From: CAZKEW01 sp964558915 | GTDB lineage: Bacteria; Acidobacteriota; Aminicenantia; Aminicenantales; UBA8522 | Direction: 5' to 3' | Assembly: GCA_964558915.1 (NCBI GenBank) | Contig: CAZLFV010000012.1 | Coordinates: forward strand, 1-42,929 | Length of the DNA stretch: 42,929 nucleotides | Shown: positions 6,761 to 13,592 of the stretch, in pieces | Position numbering within the stretch: the stretch's first letter is position 1 | Layout: each line of letters starts with the position of its first letter | Position numbers and translations under genes: made by a program | The notes under the pieces: model-generated | What the model was told of the DNA's origin: nothing | Seen by the model: only the letters and a program-made list of their open reading frames with translations | The model's database searches: none

Positions 6761-8833
6761 CTATTGAATTCGTTCATACGGCGTTCGATCCTTGAACTCC
6801 TGCTGCTTGCCGTCGTTCCAAGTCCGGACCGGCCGGAGATACCCGACGATCCGCGAAAAGACTTCTGTCTCGTCTCCACATTCAGGACAACGGGGATGCA
6901 GTCCCCGGATATAGCCATGGTTAACGCAGACGGAAAATGTTGGTGTAATGCTGAAGTATGGAATCCTGGTCGCGGCAATCTTGCGGACCAGCTTTCGGCA
7001 GGTCTCGCGGTCGATAGATTCAGGCAGGAAGGTATGAAAGATCGTCCCACCCGTGTAGAGAGGCTGGATGTCCTGCTGGTGCTGGAGGGCTTCGAACACA
7101 TCACGGGTGGCGTCAACATTGAGCTGGGTAGAATTGGTGAGATAGGGATACTTATCCGTGCCGGAGGTGATGATATTCTTGTATTTTCCCTTGTCCTTCC
7201 GGGCCAGCCGGTAGGAGGTGGATTCAGCGGGCGTGGCTTCGAGGTTGTAGAGATTACCCGTCTGCTCCTGGAATTCCCGGAGCACGCTGCGCATGAATTT
7301 CAGGGTTTCTATGGCGAATTCCTTGCCCTCGGGAGTCCCGATCCCCTTGCCCATGAAATTCAGACAGGCTTCATGCATCCCGCAAATGCCGATGGTTGAA
7401 AAATGGTTGTCGAAGTGCCCAAGATAGACGAGCGTGTAGGGCATCATTCCTTTCGCCAACATATTGTTGACTACTTCCCGTTTTGTTTCCAAAGATTCCT
7501 TGGCCAGGGTCATGATCTCTTTCAGCTTGCCGAAATATTCTTCCTTGGTCCTGGATTCATACCCGATCCGGTTGAGGTTGATGGTCACGACGCCGATCGA
7601 ACCCGTGGAATCTCCCGGCCCCCAGATATTGCCGGGACGACGCATGAGCTCGCGCTGGTCGAGGTTGAGGCGGCAGCACATCGCCCGGATGTCCCCGGGG
7701 TTCATATCCGTCCCCAGATAATTTTGGAAGTAGGGAATTCCGTACTTGGCCGTCGCTTCAAAAAGCAGGTCGGCCAGGGGTGAATCCCAAACAAAGTCCT
7801 TGGAAACGTTATAAGTCGGGATGGGGAAGGTGAACACCCGGCCCTTCTGGTCGCCCTCGATCATGAGCTCGAGGAAGGCCCGGTTGATCATGTCCATCTC
7901 CTGCTGGTAATCGCCGTAGGTCGAGTCGAGCTCTTCCCCGCCGACGACAGCCTTCTTGTTTTTCATGTCCTCGGGGACAGTGATGTCGAAGGTCAGGTTG
8001 GAAAAAGGAGTTTGCCAGCCCCAGCGGGAAGGAACATTGAGCCCAAAAATGAGTTTCTGGATGTCCTGTTTGACCCTCTCGTAGTCGAGGCGGTCCGACC
8101 TCACAAACGGCGCCAGGAGCGTGTCCACCGAAGAAAAGGCCTGGGCACCGGCGAATTCTCCCTGCATCGTGCCGATGTAGTTGACCATATGGAGGGTGGC
8201 AGTTTCGAGATGCTTGGCGGGATTCGAATGAACCTGATTGGGGACATGGCCGAAGCCCTTGCGGAGCAGCTTCTCGAGCGACCAGCCGGCGCAATATCCG
8301 ACAATGGGATAGGAAAGGTCGTGAATGTGGAACTCGCCATCCTGATGGGCCGTCTTGATCCGCTCCGAATAAAGATGATTGAGGGCAAAATTGGAAAGCA
8401 CTTCGCCGGAGACACGGGCGTTCAGCCCGGAGAAACTCGTCACGCCCTCGTTGCTGTTTTCCCTGACCTTCCAATCAATGTCGTTGATATAATCCTTAAT
8501 CAGCCGTTCGAGGTTCAGGCCTGTTTTTTTCGCCTCCCGGATGGCTTTGTGCTTCTCGCGATAAAGAATATAGGACTTGGCCACATCGAGGTACCCCTGC
8601 TTCATCAGGACCATTTCCACGATGTCCTGAATCTGCTCGACTGAGGGAATCGTATAGCCGCCGAACTTATCCTCGAGCATGAAGGTGGCGATATCAGAGA
8701 CCGTTTTGGCCGCAGCTCGGTCGGTGATGCCGTTCACCTCCATGGCTTTGGTGACCGCTGTGGTGATCTTATCCTGGACAAAGTCAACAACAGTCCCATC
8801 CCTTTTTTTGATTCTTGAAATACCACGGGTCAT
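6761..8833 (-). CDS. nrdD: Anaerobic (class III) ribonucleoside-triphosphate reductase
   Basis: Glycyl-radical enzyme of 690 residues that reduces ribonucleoside triphosphates to deoxy forms without oxygen. The N-terminal ATP-cone (about residues 3-90, starting ISRIKKRDGT) is the allosteric on/off site. The C-terminal zinc site is CVNHGY...CPEC, a CxxH/CxxC arrangement. The radical glycine is Gly664 in RIVGYLRPV, followed by TWNDGK. The start at 8833 is chosen over a TTG at 8857 because AAAGGAGG lies 6 bases before the ATG; the TTG frame reads through that site. It is first gene of an operon with a redoxin, nrdG and dut, and is probably repressed by NrdR. Confidence 0.96.
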   Translation of the reverse strand: MTRGISRIKKRDGTVVDFVQDKITTAVTKAMEVNGITDRAAAKTVSDIATFMLEDKFGGYTIPSVEQIQDIVEMVLMKQGYLDVAKSYILYREKHKAIREAKKTGLNLERLIKDYINDIDWKVRENSNEGVTSFSGLNARVSGEVLSNFALNHLYSERIKTAHQDGEFHIHDLSYPIVGYCAGWSLEKLLRKGFGHVPNQVHSNPAKHLETATLHMVNYIGTMQGEFAGAQAFSSVDTLLAPFVRSDRLDYERVKQDIQKLIFGLNVPSRWGWQTPFSNLTFDITVPEDMKNKKAVVGGEELDSTYGDYQQEMDMINRAFLELMIEGDQKGRVFTFPIPTYNVSKDFVWDSPLADLLFEATAKYGIPYFQNYLGTDMNPGDIRAMCCRLNLDQRELMRRPGNIWGPGDSTGSIGVVTINLNRIGYESRTKEEYFGKLKEIMTLAKESLETKREVVNNMLAKGMMPYTLVYLGHFDNHFSTIGICGMHEACLNFMGKGIGTPEGKEFAIETLKFMRSVLREFQEQTGNLYNLEATPAESTSYRLARKDKGKYKNIITSGTDKYPYLTNSTQLNVDATRDVFEALQHQQDIQPLYTGGTIFHTFLPESIDRETCRKLVRKIAATRIPYFSITPTFSVCVNHGYIRGLHPRCPECGDETEVFSRIVGYLRPVRTWNDGKQQEFKDRTPYERIQ

Positions 8834-8891
8834 TGAGCGCCTCCTTTCCTCCCTCAAAACAGCGGAAACCGGTCAAAAGCCGCCAAGATAA

Positions 8892-8907
8892 CAGCCATAT
8901 TTAGTAT
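8892..8907 (-). promoter_or_regulatory. NrdR-box-like site, proximal copy
   Basis: The 16-base sequence CAGCCATATTTAGTAT matches about 10 of 16 positions of the NrdR consensus ACACWATATATWGTGT. It lies exactly 32 bases (three helical turns) from the better site at 8924-8939, the spacing usual for paired NrdR boxes. No nrdR gene is in the window. Confidence 0.5.
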
Positions 8908-8923
8908 ATCTTGGTAGCCCTTA

Positions 8924-8939
8924 ATACAAAATATTGTAT
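8924..8939 (-). promoter_or_regulatory. NrdR box, distal copy
   Basis: ATACAAAATATTGTAT is a near-perfect palindrome that matches about 13 of 16 positions of the NrdR-box consensus. It lies just downstream of the nrdD -10 element, over the expected transcription start, a good position for repression when dATP/ATP-bound NrdR is active. Confidence 0.7.
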
Positions 8940-8950
8940 GTAGCGGCAAA

Positions 8951-8979
8951 AATTTACACCTAATTTTCTCTGTTGTCAA
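8951..8979 (-). promoter_or_regulatory. Sigma70-type promoter of the nrdD operon
   Basis: On the minus strand a perfect TTGACA (8974-8979) and TAAATT (8951-8956) are spaced by 17 bases. The expected start, near 8944, is about 110 bases before the nrdD ATG, leaving a leader that contains both NrdR-like boxes. Confidence 0.72.
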
Positions 8980-9055
8980 GACCTTTTTTAAGAATATTTT
9001 TTCCTTTTTTTTTGACTACTTTTTGGCTATTCTAAAGAAGATAAAGAGGTTCAAA

Positions 9056-9451
9056 ATGAAGACTTTAGAAATTCAAACACCCTCCCGCGAAGTCCTGGTT
9101 GACATCACCTCGCTCGTCGAGGAACAGGTGAGAAGAGAAGACATAAAAACAGGCCTGTGCTTGGTTTACGCTCCCCACACGACCGCGGCCATTACGATCA
9201 ACGAAAACGCCGACCCTACGGTGAGACAGGACGTGCTCATGACTCTGAAGAAAGCGGCTCCAGATACTCTTTCCTACGCCCACTCGGAGGGTAACTCGCC
9301 GGCCCACGTCAAGGCCAGTTTGGTCGGGTCCTCGGTCCTGCTTATCATCGAGAACGGCCGGCTGGCGCTCGGAACATGGCAGGGCATTTTTTTCTGTGAA
9401 TTTGACGGCCCGCGCCGGAGGAAAGTCTATTTGAAAATTATCTCGGAATAG
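9056..9451 (+). CDS. YjbQ/UPF0047 family protein
   Basis: Protein of 131 residues of the YjbQ (UPF0047) family, a small trimeric beta-fold; some members show weak thiamine-phosphate synthase activity, but the true role is unsettled. Hallmarks are YAPHTTAAITINENAD near residues 37-52, a His-bearing active-site candidate, and the C-terminal GTWQGIFFCEFDGPR, close to the family motif GTWQ(G/R)(I/V). The ATG at 9056 is preferred over a TTG at 9023 because AAAGAGG lies 6 bases upstream. It is divergent from nrdD and convergent with hgcB. Confidence 0.9.
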   Translation: MKTLEIQTPSREVLVDITSLVEEQVRREDIKTGLCLVYAPHTTAAITINENADPTVRQDVLMTLKKAAPDTLSYAHSEGNSPAHVKASLVGSSVLLIIENGRLALGTWQGIFFCEFDGPRRRKVYLKIISE

Positions 9452-9481
9452 AAGACTCGCTATTTGAATTTTGCGTTTGGA

Positions 9482-9757
9482 TTAGCCGCAGGAAGGAGCG
9501 GGCAGCCCTTTGATTTCGGAAAGCAAGATGGCCCAGGCGCAGCCGACGCCAGCCCTGACGGAGATTGCTGCGAAGGGGCAATTTTTGGCGCAGGCGCCAC
9601 ACTCCATGCAGGCATCGAAGTCACGCAAGCGAGCTTTTCTATCTTCAAGGTCAAAAACGGCGTGAGGACAAACCTCAAGGCACATCCCGCAGCCCGTGCA
9701 TTTTTGGGGGTCATAGCTGAGTGTCACTACGTTCTTAAGATAGCGATGTTCTCTCAT
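9482..9757 (-). CDS. hgcB: HgcB, ferredoxin partner in mercury methylation
   Basis: Ferredoxin-like protein of 91 residues thought to reduce the corrinoid of HgcA and to handle Hg(II) during methylation. Two 4Fe-4S motifs are complete: Cys20-23-26-30 (CTGCGMCLEVCP) and Cys50-53-56-60 (CMECGACAKNCP). Cys73, in GVGCAW, matches the position of the conserved Cys73 of the Desulfovibrio (Pseudodesulfovibrio) ND132 protein. The tail ends PSCG, so there is one C-terminal cysteine (Cys90) where ND132 has two. It starts 10 bases after hgcA; its AGGAG site overlaps the hgcA stop. A stand-alone ferredoxin is excluded by the hgcA neighbour and Cys73. Confidence 0.93.
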   Translation of the reverse strand: MREHRYLKNVVTLSYDPQKCTGCGMCLEVCPHAVFDLEDRKARLRDFDACMECGACAKNCPFAAISVRAGVGCAWAILLSEIKGLPAPSCG

Positions 9758-9767
9758 GCTGCATCTC

Positions 9768-10883
9768 CTAAAAAGCCCTGACCGCCACTAGCACCAACCC
9801 GACACCAGCGGAAAGGAGAATCGCGGGCATTGCGTAGCGCATCTCCTTCAGGACTCCAGAAAGAGACGTGAATGTGGAAGAACCGGTAAAAGTCATGGCC
9901 AGAAATCCTGAGATCGCCGGCAGGAGCATGAAATGAGCGACGGCCTGCTGCCAATCCGGCGAGGGAGACAGGATCCATCCCTGAAATAGATTCACGCAAA
10001 AAGCCCAGCCCATACCCAGGAGCCAGCCTTTAAAGGCAAAGGCGCGGCCAGGAATCCAGGGAAGGAGCGTCGGCACAAGGACAGCTCCGGCTACGATAGC
10101 TCCAAGATAAACACCGAGGGCCCGCAGGGAAAAAACATTCAGTCCGATCAGGTCCAAAGCCAATAAAACTACAGCCGCAATCAAAAAATACTTGAGGGGC
10201 ACGGCCAGTTCCATAGGAGTCAAAAACAGGCGGTCCAAAAAAGTGAAGTGGACGCGCCGCATTTCAGGCGTTGCTTTGCCGCCCGCTTTGAGGAAGTCCT
10301 TGATATCAGCCGCCCGCACAGGCCCATATATAACTTTGAACCCTGAACGTCTCGTGACTTCATGAGCCGCTACACCGGGAGCTCCAAGCTGGGGCACGAC
10401 CAGCGTCCGGTGCGAAATGATTTTGGCCAGGCCTGTATTTTCAACTCGGCGCACAATCTCATCCGTGCCGAAAGTCCCCTTCCCGGCCGCACACCAGACG
10501 TTAATTCCCTGTGTATCCAATACAAGGATCCAGGCGTCAAGGCCATCCAGCTCTTTTCTCAGCTTATCGAAGCTCAGTTTGTAATTCGCCGAGACAAGAA
10601 CGGGCGAAGTTGAACCGGGATTTCCAACCCTGTAAAGGCCGGGCTTGACTTTATAATTCATCCGGCCGAATCCAAACCGAACTTTGACGATGCCCAGCTT
10701 GTCGCCTCCGTTGAGCGCAGTTTTAATAACCGGAATCGTGCCGGCGGGCGTATCCATTTGCCGGTCCGCCCAGGTCGAAGATTCTTTCACATACCCTTCC
10801 TGTTTGGAGCCGTCGGCAAACCCACCGCAACAGGCGGAAGGTTCGCAACACGGCTCGGGAACGGACGCATTTTCTTTTTTCAT
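9768..10883 (-). CDS. hgcA: HgcA, corrinoid methyltransferase for mercury methylation
   Basis: Membrane corrinoid protein of 371 residues that transfers a methyl group to Hg(II), forming methylmercury. The cap-helix signature NVWCAAGKGTFGT is present at residues 128-140, with Cys131 as the lower-axial cobalt ligand. The corrinoid-binding domain (about 45-205) is followed by five predicted transmembrane helices (about 231-248, 255-272, 285-302, 313-332, 352-369), as in characterised HgcA. The ATG at 10883 overlaps the regulator stop codon as ATGA, so translation is coupled; GGAG lies 7 bases upstream. An N-terminal extension with two CC pairs (CCEPSACC, 12-19) puts the cap cysteine about 38 residues later than in ND132. 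Confidence 0.96.
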   Translation of the reverse strand: MKKENASVPEPCCEPSACCGGFADGSKQEGYVKESSTWADRQMDTPAGTIPVIKTALNGGDKLGIVKVRFGFGRMNYKVKPGLYRVGNPGSTSPVLVSANYKLSFDKLRKELDGLDAWILVLDTQGINVWCAAGKGTFGTDEIVRRVENTGLAKIISHRTLVVPQLGAPGVAAHEVTRRSGFKVIYGPVRAADIKDFLKAGGKATPEMRRVHFTFLDRLFLTPMELAVPLKYFLIAAVVLLALDLIGLNVFSLRALGVYLGAIVAGAVLVPTLLPWIPGRAFAFKGWLLGMGWAFCVNLFQGWILSPSPDWQQAVAHFMLLPAISGFLAMTFTGSSTFTSLSGVLKEMRYAMPAILLSAGVGLVLVAVRAF

Positions 10884-11368
10884 TCGCTTTCTCCAGGAGC
10901 TGAAGGCGCTTCGTCGCGGCAACAGGCGGCGGAATGGTTGTATGTGTGCAGAGCATCCGCAAAAAGGCTAATGCCTTCGATTATGGCTTCCCTTTTTTCA
11001 AGCGGAACAATTTCCATAACTCTCAAGAAATAATCGTTGAAGGTTTTTTCGATCTCGATAAAAACCTTTTTGCCCTGGTCGGTCAGAGAAATGGAAACAT
11101 ACCGCCTGTCTTTCTCATTGGTCAGCCTGTTGACAAGCCCGAGAAAGACCAGGCCATTGATCGTGCGGCTCAGGGTACTCGTGTCAAGGCCCAGGTTCGC
11201 AGCCAAATCAACGAGCGAGACTTCGCCCGTGCTGCCGACCTCGATCAGTGTGTGGCATTGCGCAAGGGTCAGGCCGCAGCATCCCGAATCAGACTTGAAC
11301 GGGTCACCGGATTCCCTCTCTAATAGTCTTAATTTTGCTCTTAAAAGGCGGATTTTTTGAACATCCAT
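10880..11368 (-). CDS. MarR-family regulator with cysteine pairs, upstream of hgcA
   Basis: Winged-helix regulator of 162 residues. The HTH spans about residues 50-80 (VSLVDLAANLGLDTSTLSRTINGLVFLGLV) and the wing contains NEKDRRYVSISLT, both typical of MarR. Cysteines are unusual: C30 and C31 in GCCGLT, C38 in LAQCHTL, and C149-C150 in the tail AACC. Such an arrangement could bind a soft metal or metalloid such as Hg(II), Cd(II) or As(III), but that is inference. It is the first gene of marR-hgcA-hgcB, overlapping hgcA by 4 bases. The promoter at 11416-11445 holds tandem operator-like repeats, consistent with autorepression. Confidence 0.9.
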   Translation of the reverse strand: MDVQKIRLLRAKLRLLERESGDPFKSDSGCCGLTLAQCHTLIEVGSTGEVSLVDLAANLGLDTSTLSRTINGLVFLGLVNRLTNEKDRRYVSISLTDQGKKVFIEIEKTFNDYFLRVMEIVPLEKREAIIEGISLFADALHTYNHSAACCRDEAPSAPGESE

Positions 11369-11414
11369 TTCTCATGTCCCCTGATAGAATTGAAATTTTA
11401 TTTCATTACACAAT

Positions 11415-11448
11415 TATTGTATTACTCAAGTATTGTAATTGTCAAGTA
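11415..11448 (-). promoter_or_regulatory. Tandem operator-like repeats in the marR-hgcAB promoter
   Basis: Two 18-base direct repeats on the plus strand, TATTGTATTACTCAAGTA (11415-11432) and TATTGTAATTGTCAAGTA (11431-11448), match at 15 of 18 positions and are offset by 16 bases. Each has a TTG-N7-CAA dyad (TTGTATTACTCAA and TTGTAATTGTCAA). Such dyads are typical of MarR sites, and together they cover the -35, spacer and -10. Confidence 0.72.
11416..11445 (-). promoter_or_regulatory. Sigma70-type promoter of marR-hgcA-hgcB
   Basis: Minus-strand TTGACA (11440-11445), an 18-base spacer and TACAAT (11416-11421, 5 of 6 to consensus). The expected start near 11409 leaves a leader of about 40 bases before the marR ATG at 11368. 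The operator repeats lie inside it, so bound regulator would block RNA polymerase. Confidence 0.8.
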
Positions 11449-11481
11449 ATATTTTCCAAAAATTGACATCATGCCCACAAC

Positions 11482-12087
11482 TTAAAAGGAGAGGCCTAAG
11501 GCACGAAGCTCTTTTTCGAGATCCGTATCGCGTTTGTAAAGAATGCCGCTGAGCCCAAGGGCTTCAGCGCCCCGGATGTTTTCTTCCAGGTCATCGATGA
11601 GGACCGCTTCCTTCGTGTCAGCTCCGGCCCTGCGCAAGGCCTGTTGATAGATCTCTGGATGGGGCTTCATGAACCCGACCTCAAAGGAGAGCACATAGTC
11701 ATCAAAAATCAAGATCTCCGGGAACCTGCTTTTAATAAAAGCGAAGCGGACGACATCGGTGTTTGAAAGAAGAATAAGCCTGCACTTTCCCGTCAACTTT
11801 TTTAAAACATCCAGAGCCGGCTGGTTGAGCGAAAAAACATCCCGGTAGGCCGCGAAAAAATCATCATAACCAACCCTGGCCTCCAGCTTGGCGACGGCGC
11901 GGGCATAAAATTCCCCGGGCGTTATCTTCCCCGTATCAAAGAGAATGATAAACTCCGCGCTCCCCTGGACGATCTGCCGGATATCCTCCACTGAGTACGG
12001 GCAATAGGCCGTCATTTTGCGGTAGAAAATGCTGTTATCAAACCAGAGGATGACTTTGCCCAAGTCGGAGATGACAGCGCGGATCAT
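11482..12087 (-). CDS. HAD-superfamily hydrolase, YihX/HAD-IA type
   Basis: Probable phosphatase of 201 residues. HAD motif I is ISDLGKVIL with nucleophile Asp8; the residue two later is Gly rather than the usual Asp, as in YihX-type sugar-phosphate phosphatases. Motif II is LILLSNTD, motif III includes the Lys of KPHPEIYQQAL, and motif IV is VLIDDLEENI. A helical cap (about residues 15-80) lies between motifs I and II. Its ATG overlaps the MFS stop codon by 4 bases, so the two are one operon. The substrate may be a phosphorylated sugar or metabolite moved by the transporter; this is not shown. Confidence 0.85.
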   Translation of the reverse strand: MIRAVISDLGKVILWFDNSIFYRKMTAYCPYSVEDIRQIVQGSAEFIILFDTGKITPGEFYARAVAKLEARVGYDDFFAAYRDVFSLNQPALDVLKKLTGKCRLILLSNTDVVRFAFIKSRFPEILIFDDYVLSFEVGFMKPHPEIYQQALRRAGADTKEAVLIDDLEENIRGAEALGLSGILYKRDTDLEKELRALGLSF

Positions 12088-13424
12088 GAAGGCGATGTCT
12101 CAGTCTTGTGCTTCAGCACTTCCAGGCCTCCTCCTTCGCGAGCATCCGCTCTTTTGAGAAGTATGGCAAAGACTAACCCAAAAAGGCCGAGGCTCGAAAA
12201 CATGATCGAGCTGGCCGTGTAGGTATGAGTCAGGTCGCGGAGCAGTCCGTTGAGCAGCGGGAAGAGGCCAAGCCCGATATTCTGAATGGCCGTCATCAGC
12301 CCAAAAGCTGTGCCGACCCGTTCTTTGCGCACGATGAGCGGGACCGAGGGCCACATCGCTGCCGGCACGAGAACGAAGGCCGCGCCCAGGGCCACCATCG
12401 GGATGGCCGGATAAATTCTGGTCAGGCCCATGAGCAAATGGCTAGGGATCATGATCAAGGAGCCCAGGATCATCAAAGTCGCCCGCCTCCCGATCTTGTC
12501 CACCAGGCTTCCAGCGAAGGGAGCAAAGATCATCGAGGCGAAGACAATAATGCTGCTGATCCCGCCGGCTGTGCTGAACATGTGGATGAGGCTATTGAAG
12601 ACCTGGAACAGGAAACCGCCGCCCGCTTCCGCGGTCCTGGCGATTCCCCATTTGTCGACAAAAAAGTCCGTGGACAGGGCTGTGAACGGGAAGACCGCAG
12701 AATAAAAGGTCAGACACAGGAAAGTTACGTACCAGAAGGTGGGCTTGAATTCCTTGATATCTTTGAACGAGATCTTCTCGCCAGCGCTCTCATCTTTGAG
12801 CTTGAGCACCTTTTCGCCACGGCGGTCCATAACAATATAGAAAAGGTTTCCAACCAGGGAGATGGCGCATGCTCCGACGGCGGCCAGCAGCGCATACCGA
12901 AAACTCCCAAAATACCTGGTGATGAGCTCGCCCGTGTTAAAGGCGAAGAGGGAGCCGAGCCGGCTTACGGTTAAGGTGATACCAAAGGAAAGGGCCAGCT
13001 CTTTGTTCTTGAACCAGCGGGCCAGCATGGCGCTCTGGGCCACAATCAACGGCTCAGACCCGGCGCCAAAGATGAACCGGCCAACAAAAAAAACCGGGAC
13101 GCTCCTGGCACGCCAGACGATGGCGGCGCCGAGAAACACAAGGACAGAAAACAGCAGGCTCGCCCGGCGCGTCCCCAGCTTGTCCACGAGCAGGCCGCCG
13201 AAAAAAACCGCCAGGACGGCAGCCACGCTGTACATCGTAAAAAATGTCCCGACCGTCCCGCGGGCCGCATGCAGCTCTTCAACGAGCGTCGGTGCAATGG
13301 CGCTGACGATATCGTAGGCGAAATAGCTTCCAAAAGAGAGAGAGGCAATCCAGAAAAGGTTGGTAAAACGATACAGGGCTCTAGAGGGATGAAAAAAACC
13401 GGCCGGCTGAGAAATTGCGTTCAT
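12084..13424 (-). CDS. MFS transporter
   Basis: Twelve-helix major facilitator of 446 residues. The loop between helices 2 and 3 has GGLLVDKLGTRRASLL, the MFS signature G-x-L-x-D-x-x-G-x-R-(R/K), and a second copy GSLVDKIGRRATLM occurs in the C-terminal half. The resemblance is to the OFA/nitrate-type and sugar-phosphate permease groups, so the substrate cannot be named. The ATG at 13424 follows GGGAGG at 11 bases; upstream in-frame starts lack a good site. It is cotranscribed with the HAD phosphatase from the promoter at 13463-13490. Confidence 0.88.
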   Translation of the reverse strand: MNAISQPAGFFHPSRALYRFTNLFWIASLSFGSYFAYDIVSAIAPTLVEELHAARGTVGTFFTMYSVAAVLAVFFGGLLVDKLGTRRASLLFSVLVFLGAAIVWRARSVPVFFVGRFIFGAGSEPLIVAQSAMLARWFKNKELALSFGITLTVSRLGSLFAFNTGELITRYFGSFRYALLAAVGACAISLVGNLFYIVMDRRGEKVLKLKDESAGEKISFKDIKEFKPTFWYVTFLCLTFYSAVFPFTALSTDFFVDKWGIARTAEAGGGFLFQVFNSLIHMFSTAGGISSIIVFASMIFAPFAGSLVDKIGRRATLMILGSLIMIPSHLLMGLTRIYPAIPMVALGAAFVLVPAAMWPSVPLIVRKERVGTAFGLMTAIQNIGLGLFPLLNGLLRDLTHTYTASSIMFSSLGLFGLVFAILLKRADAREGGGLEVLKHKTETSPS

Positions 13425-13462
13425 CGAATTCTTCGCCTCCCGGGAATTCGCATTGAAGGCAA

Positions 13463-13490
13463 AATATAACACTCGTCCCAAAGGTGTCAA
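13463..13490 (-). promoter_or_regulatory. Sigma70-type promoter of the MFS-HAD operon
   Basis: Minus-strand TTGACA (13485-13490), 16-base spacer, TATATT (13463-13468), about 38 bases before the MFS start codon. Confidence 0.78.
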
Positions 13491-13592
13491 GGCGTTTATA
13501 TTTGCCTGCGAGGCAGGATTTTGTTCTAATAATTGTCAATCCAAAGAGCGCAGATTATTTGTTAACGCAGGGAGTAGCCAAAGGAGGAAACC

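Noticed and set aside
7809..8474. 221-codon alternative minus-strand frame inside nrdD
   Set aside because: Out of frame with a full-length nrdD of clear motifs; composition is typical of a shifted frame.
12225..12974. 249-codon plus-strand frame opposite the MFS transporter
   Set aside because: Charged repetitive composition with Glu/Gln/His; complement of transmembrane codons.
13533..13560. TTGTCA and TTATTT as a promoter for the amidase gene
   Set aside because: The -10 matches only three bases and the spacing is 16; not better than chance in this AT-rich gap.
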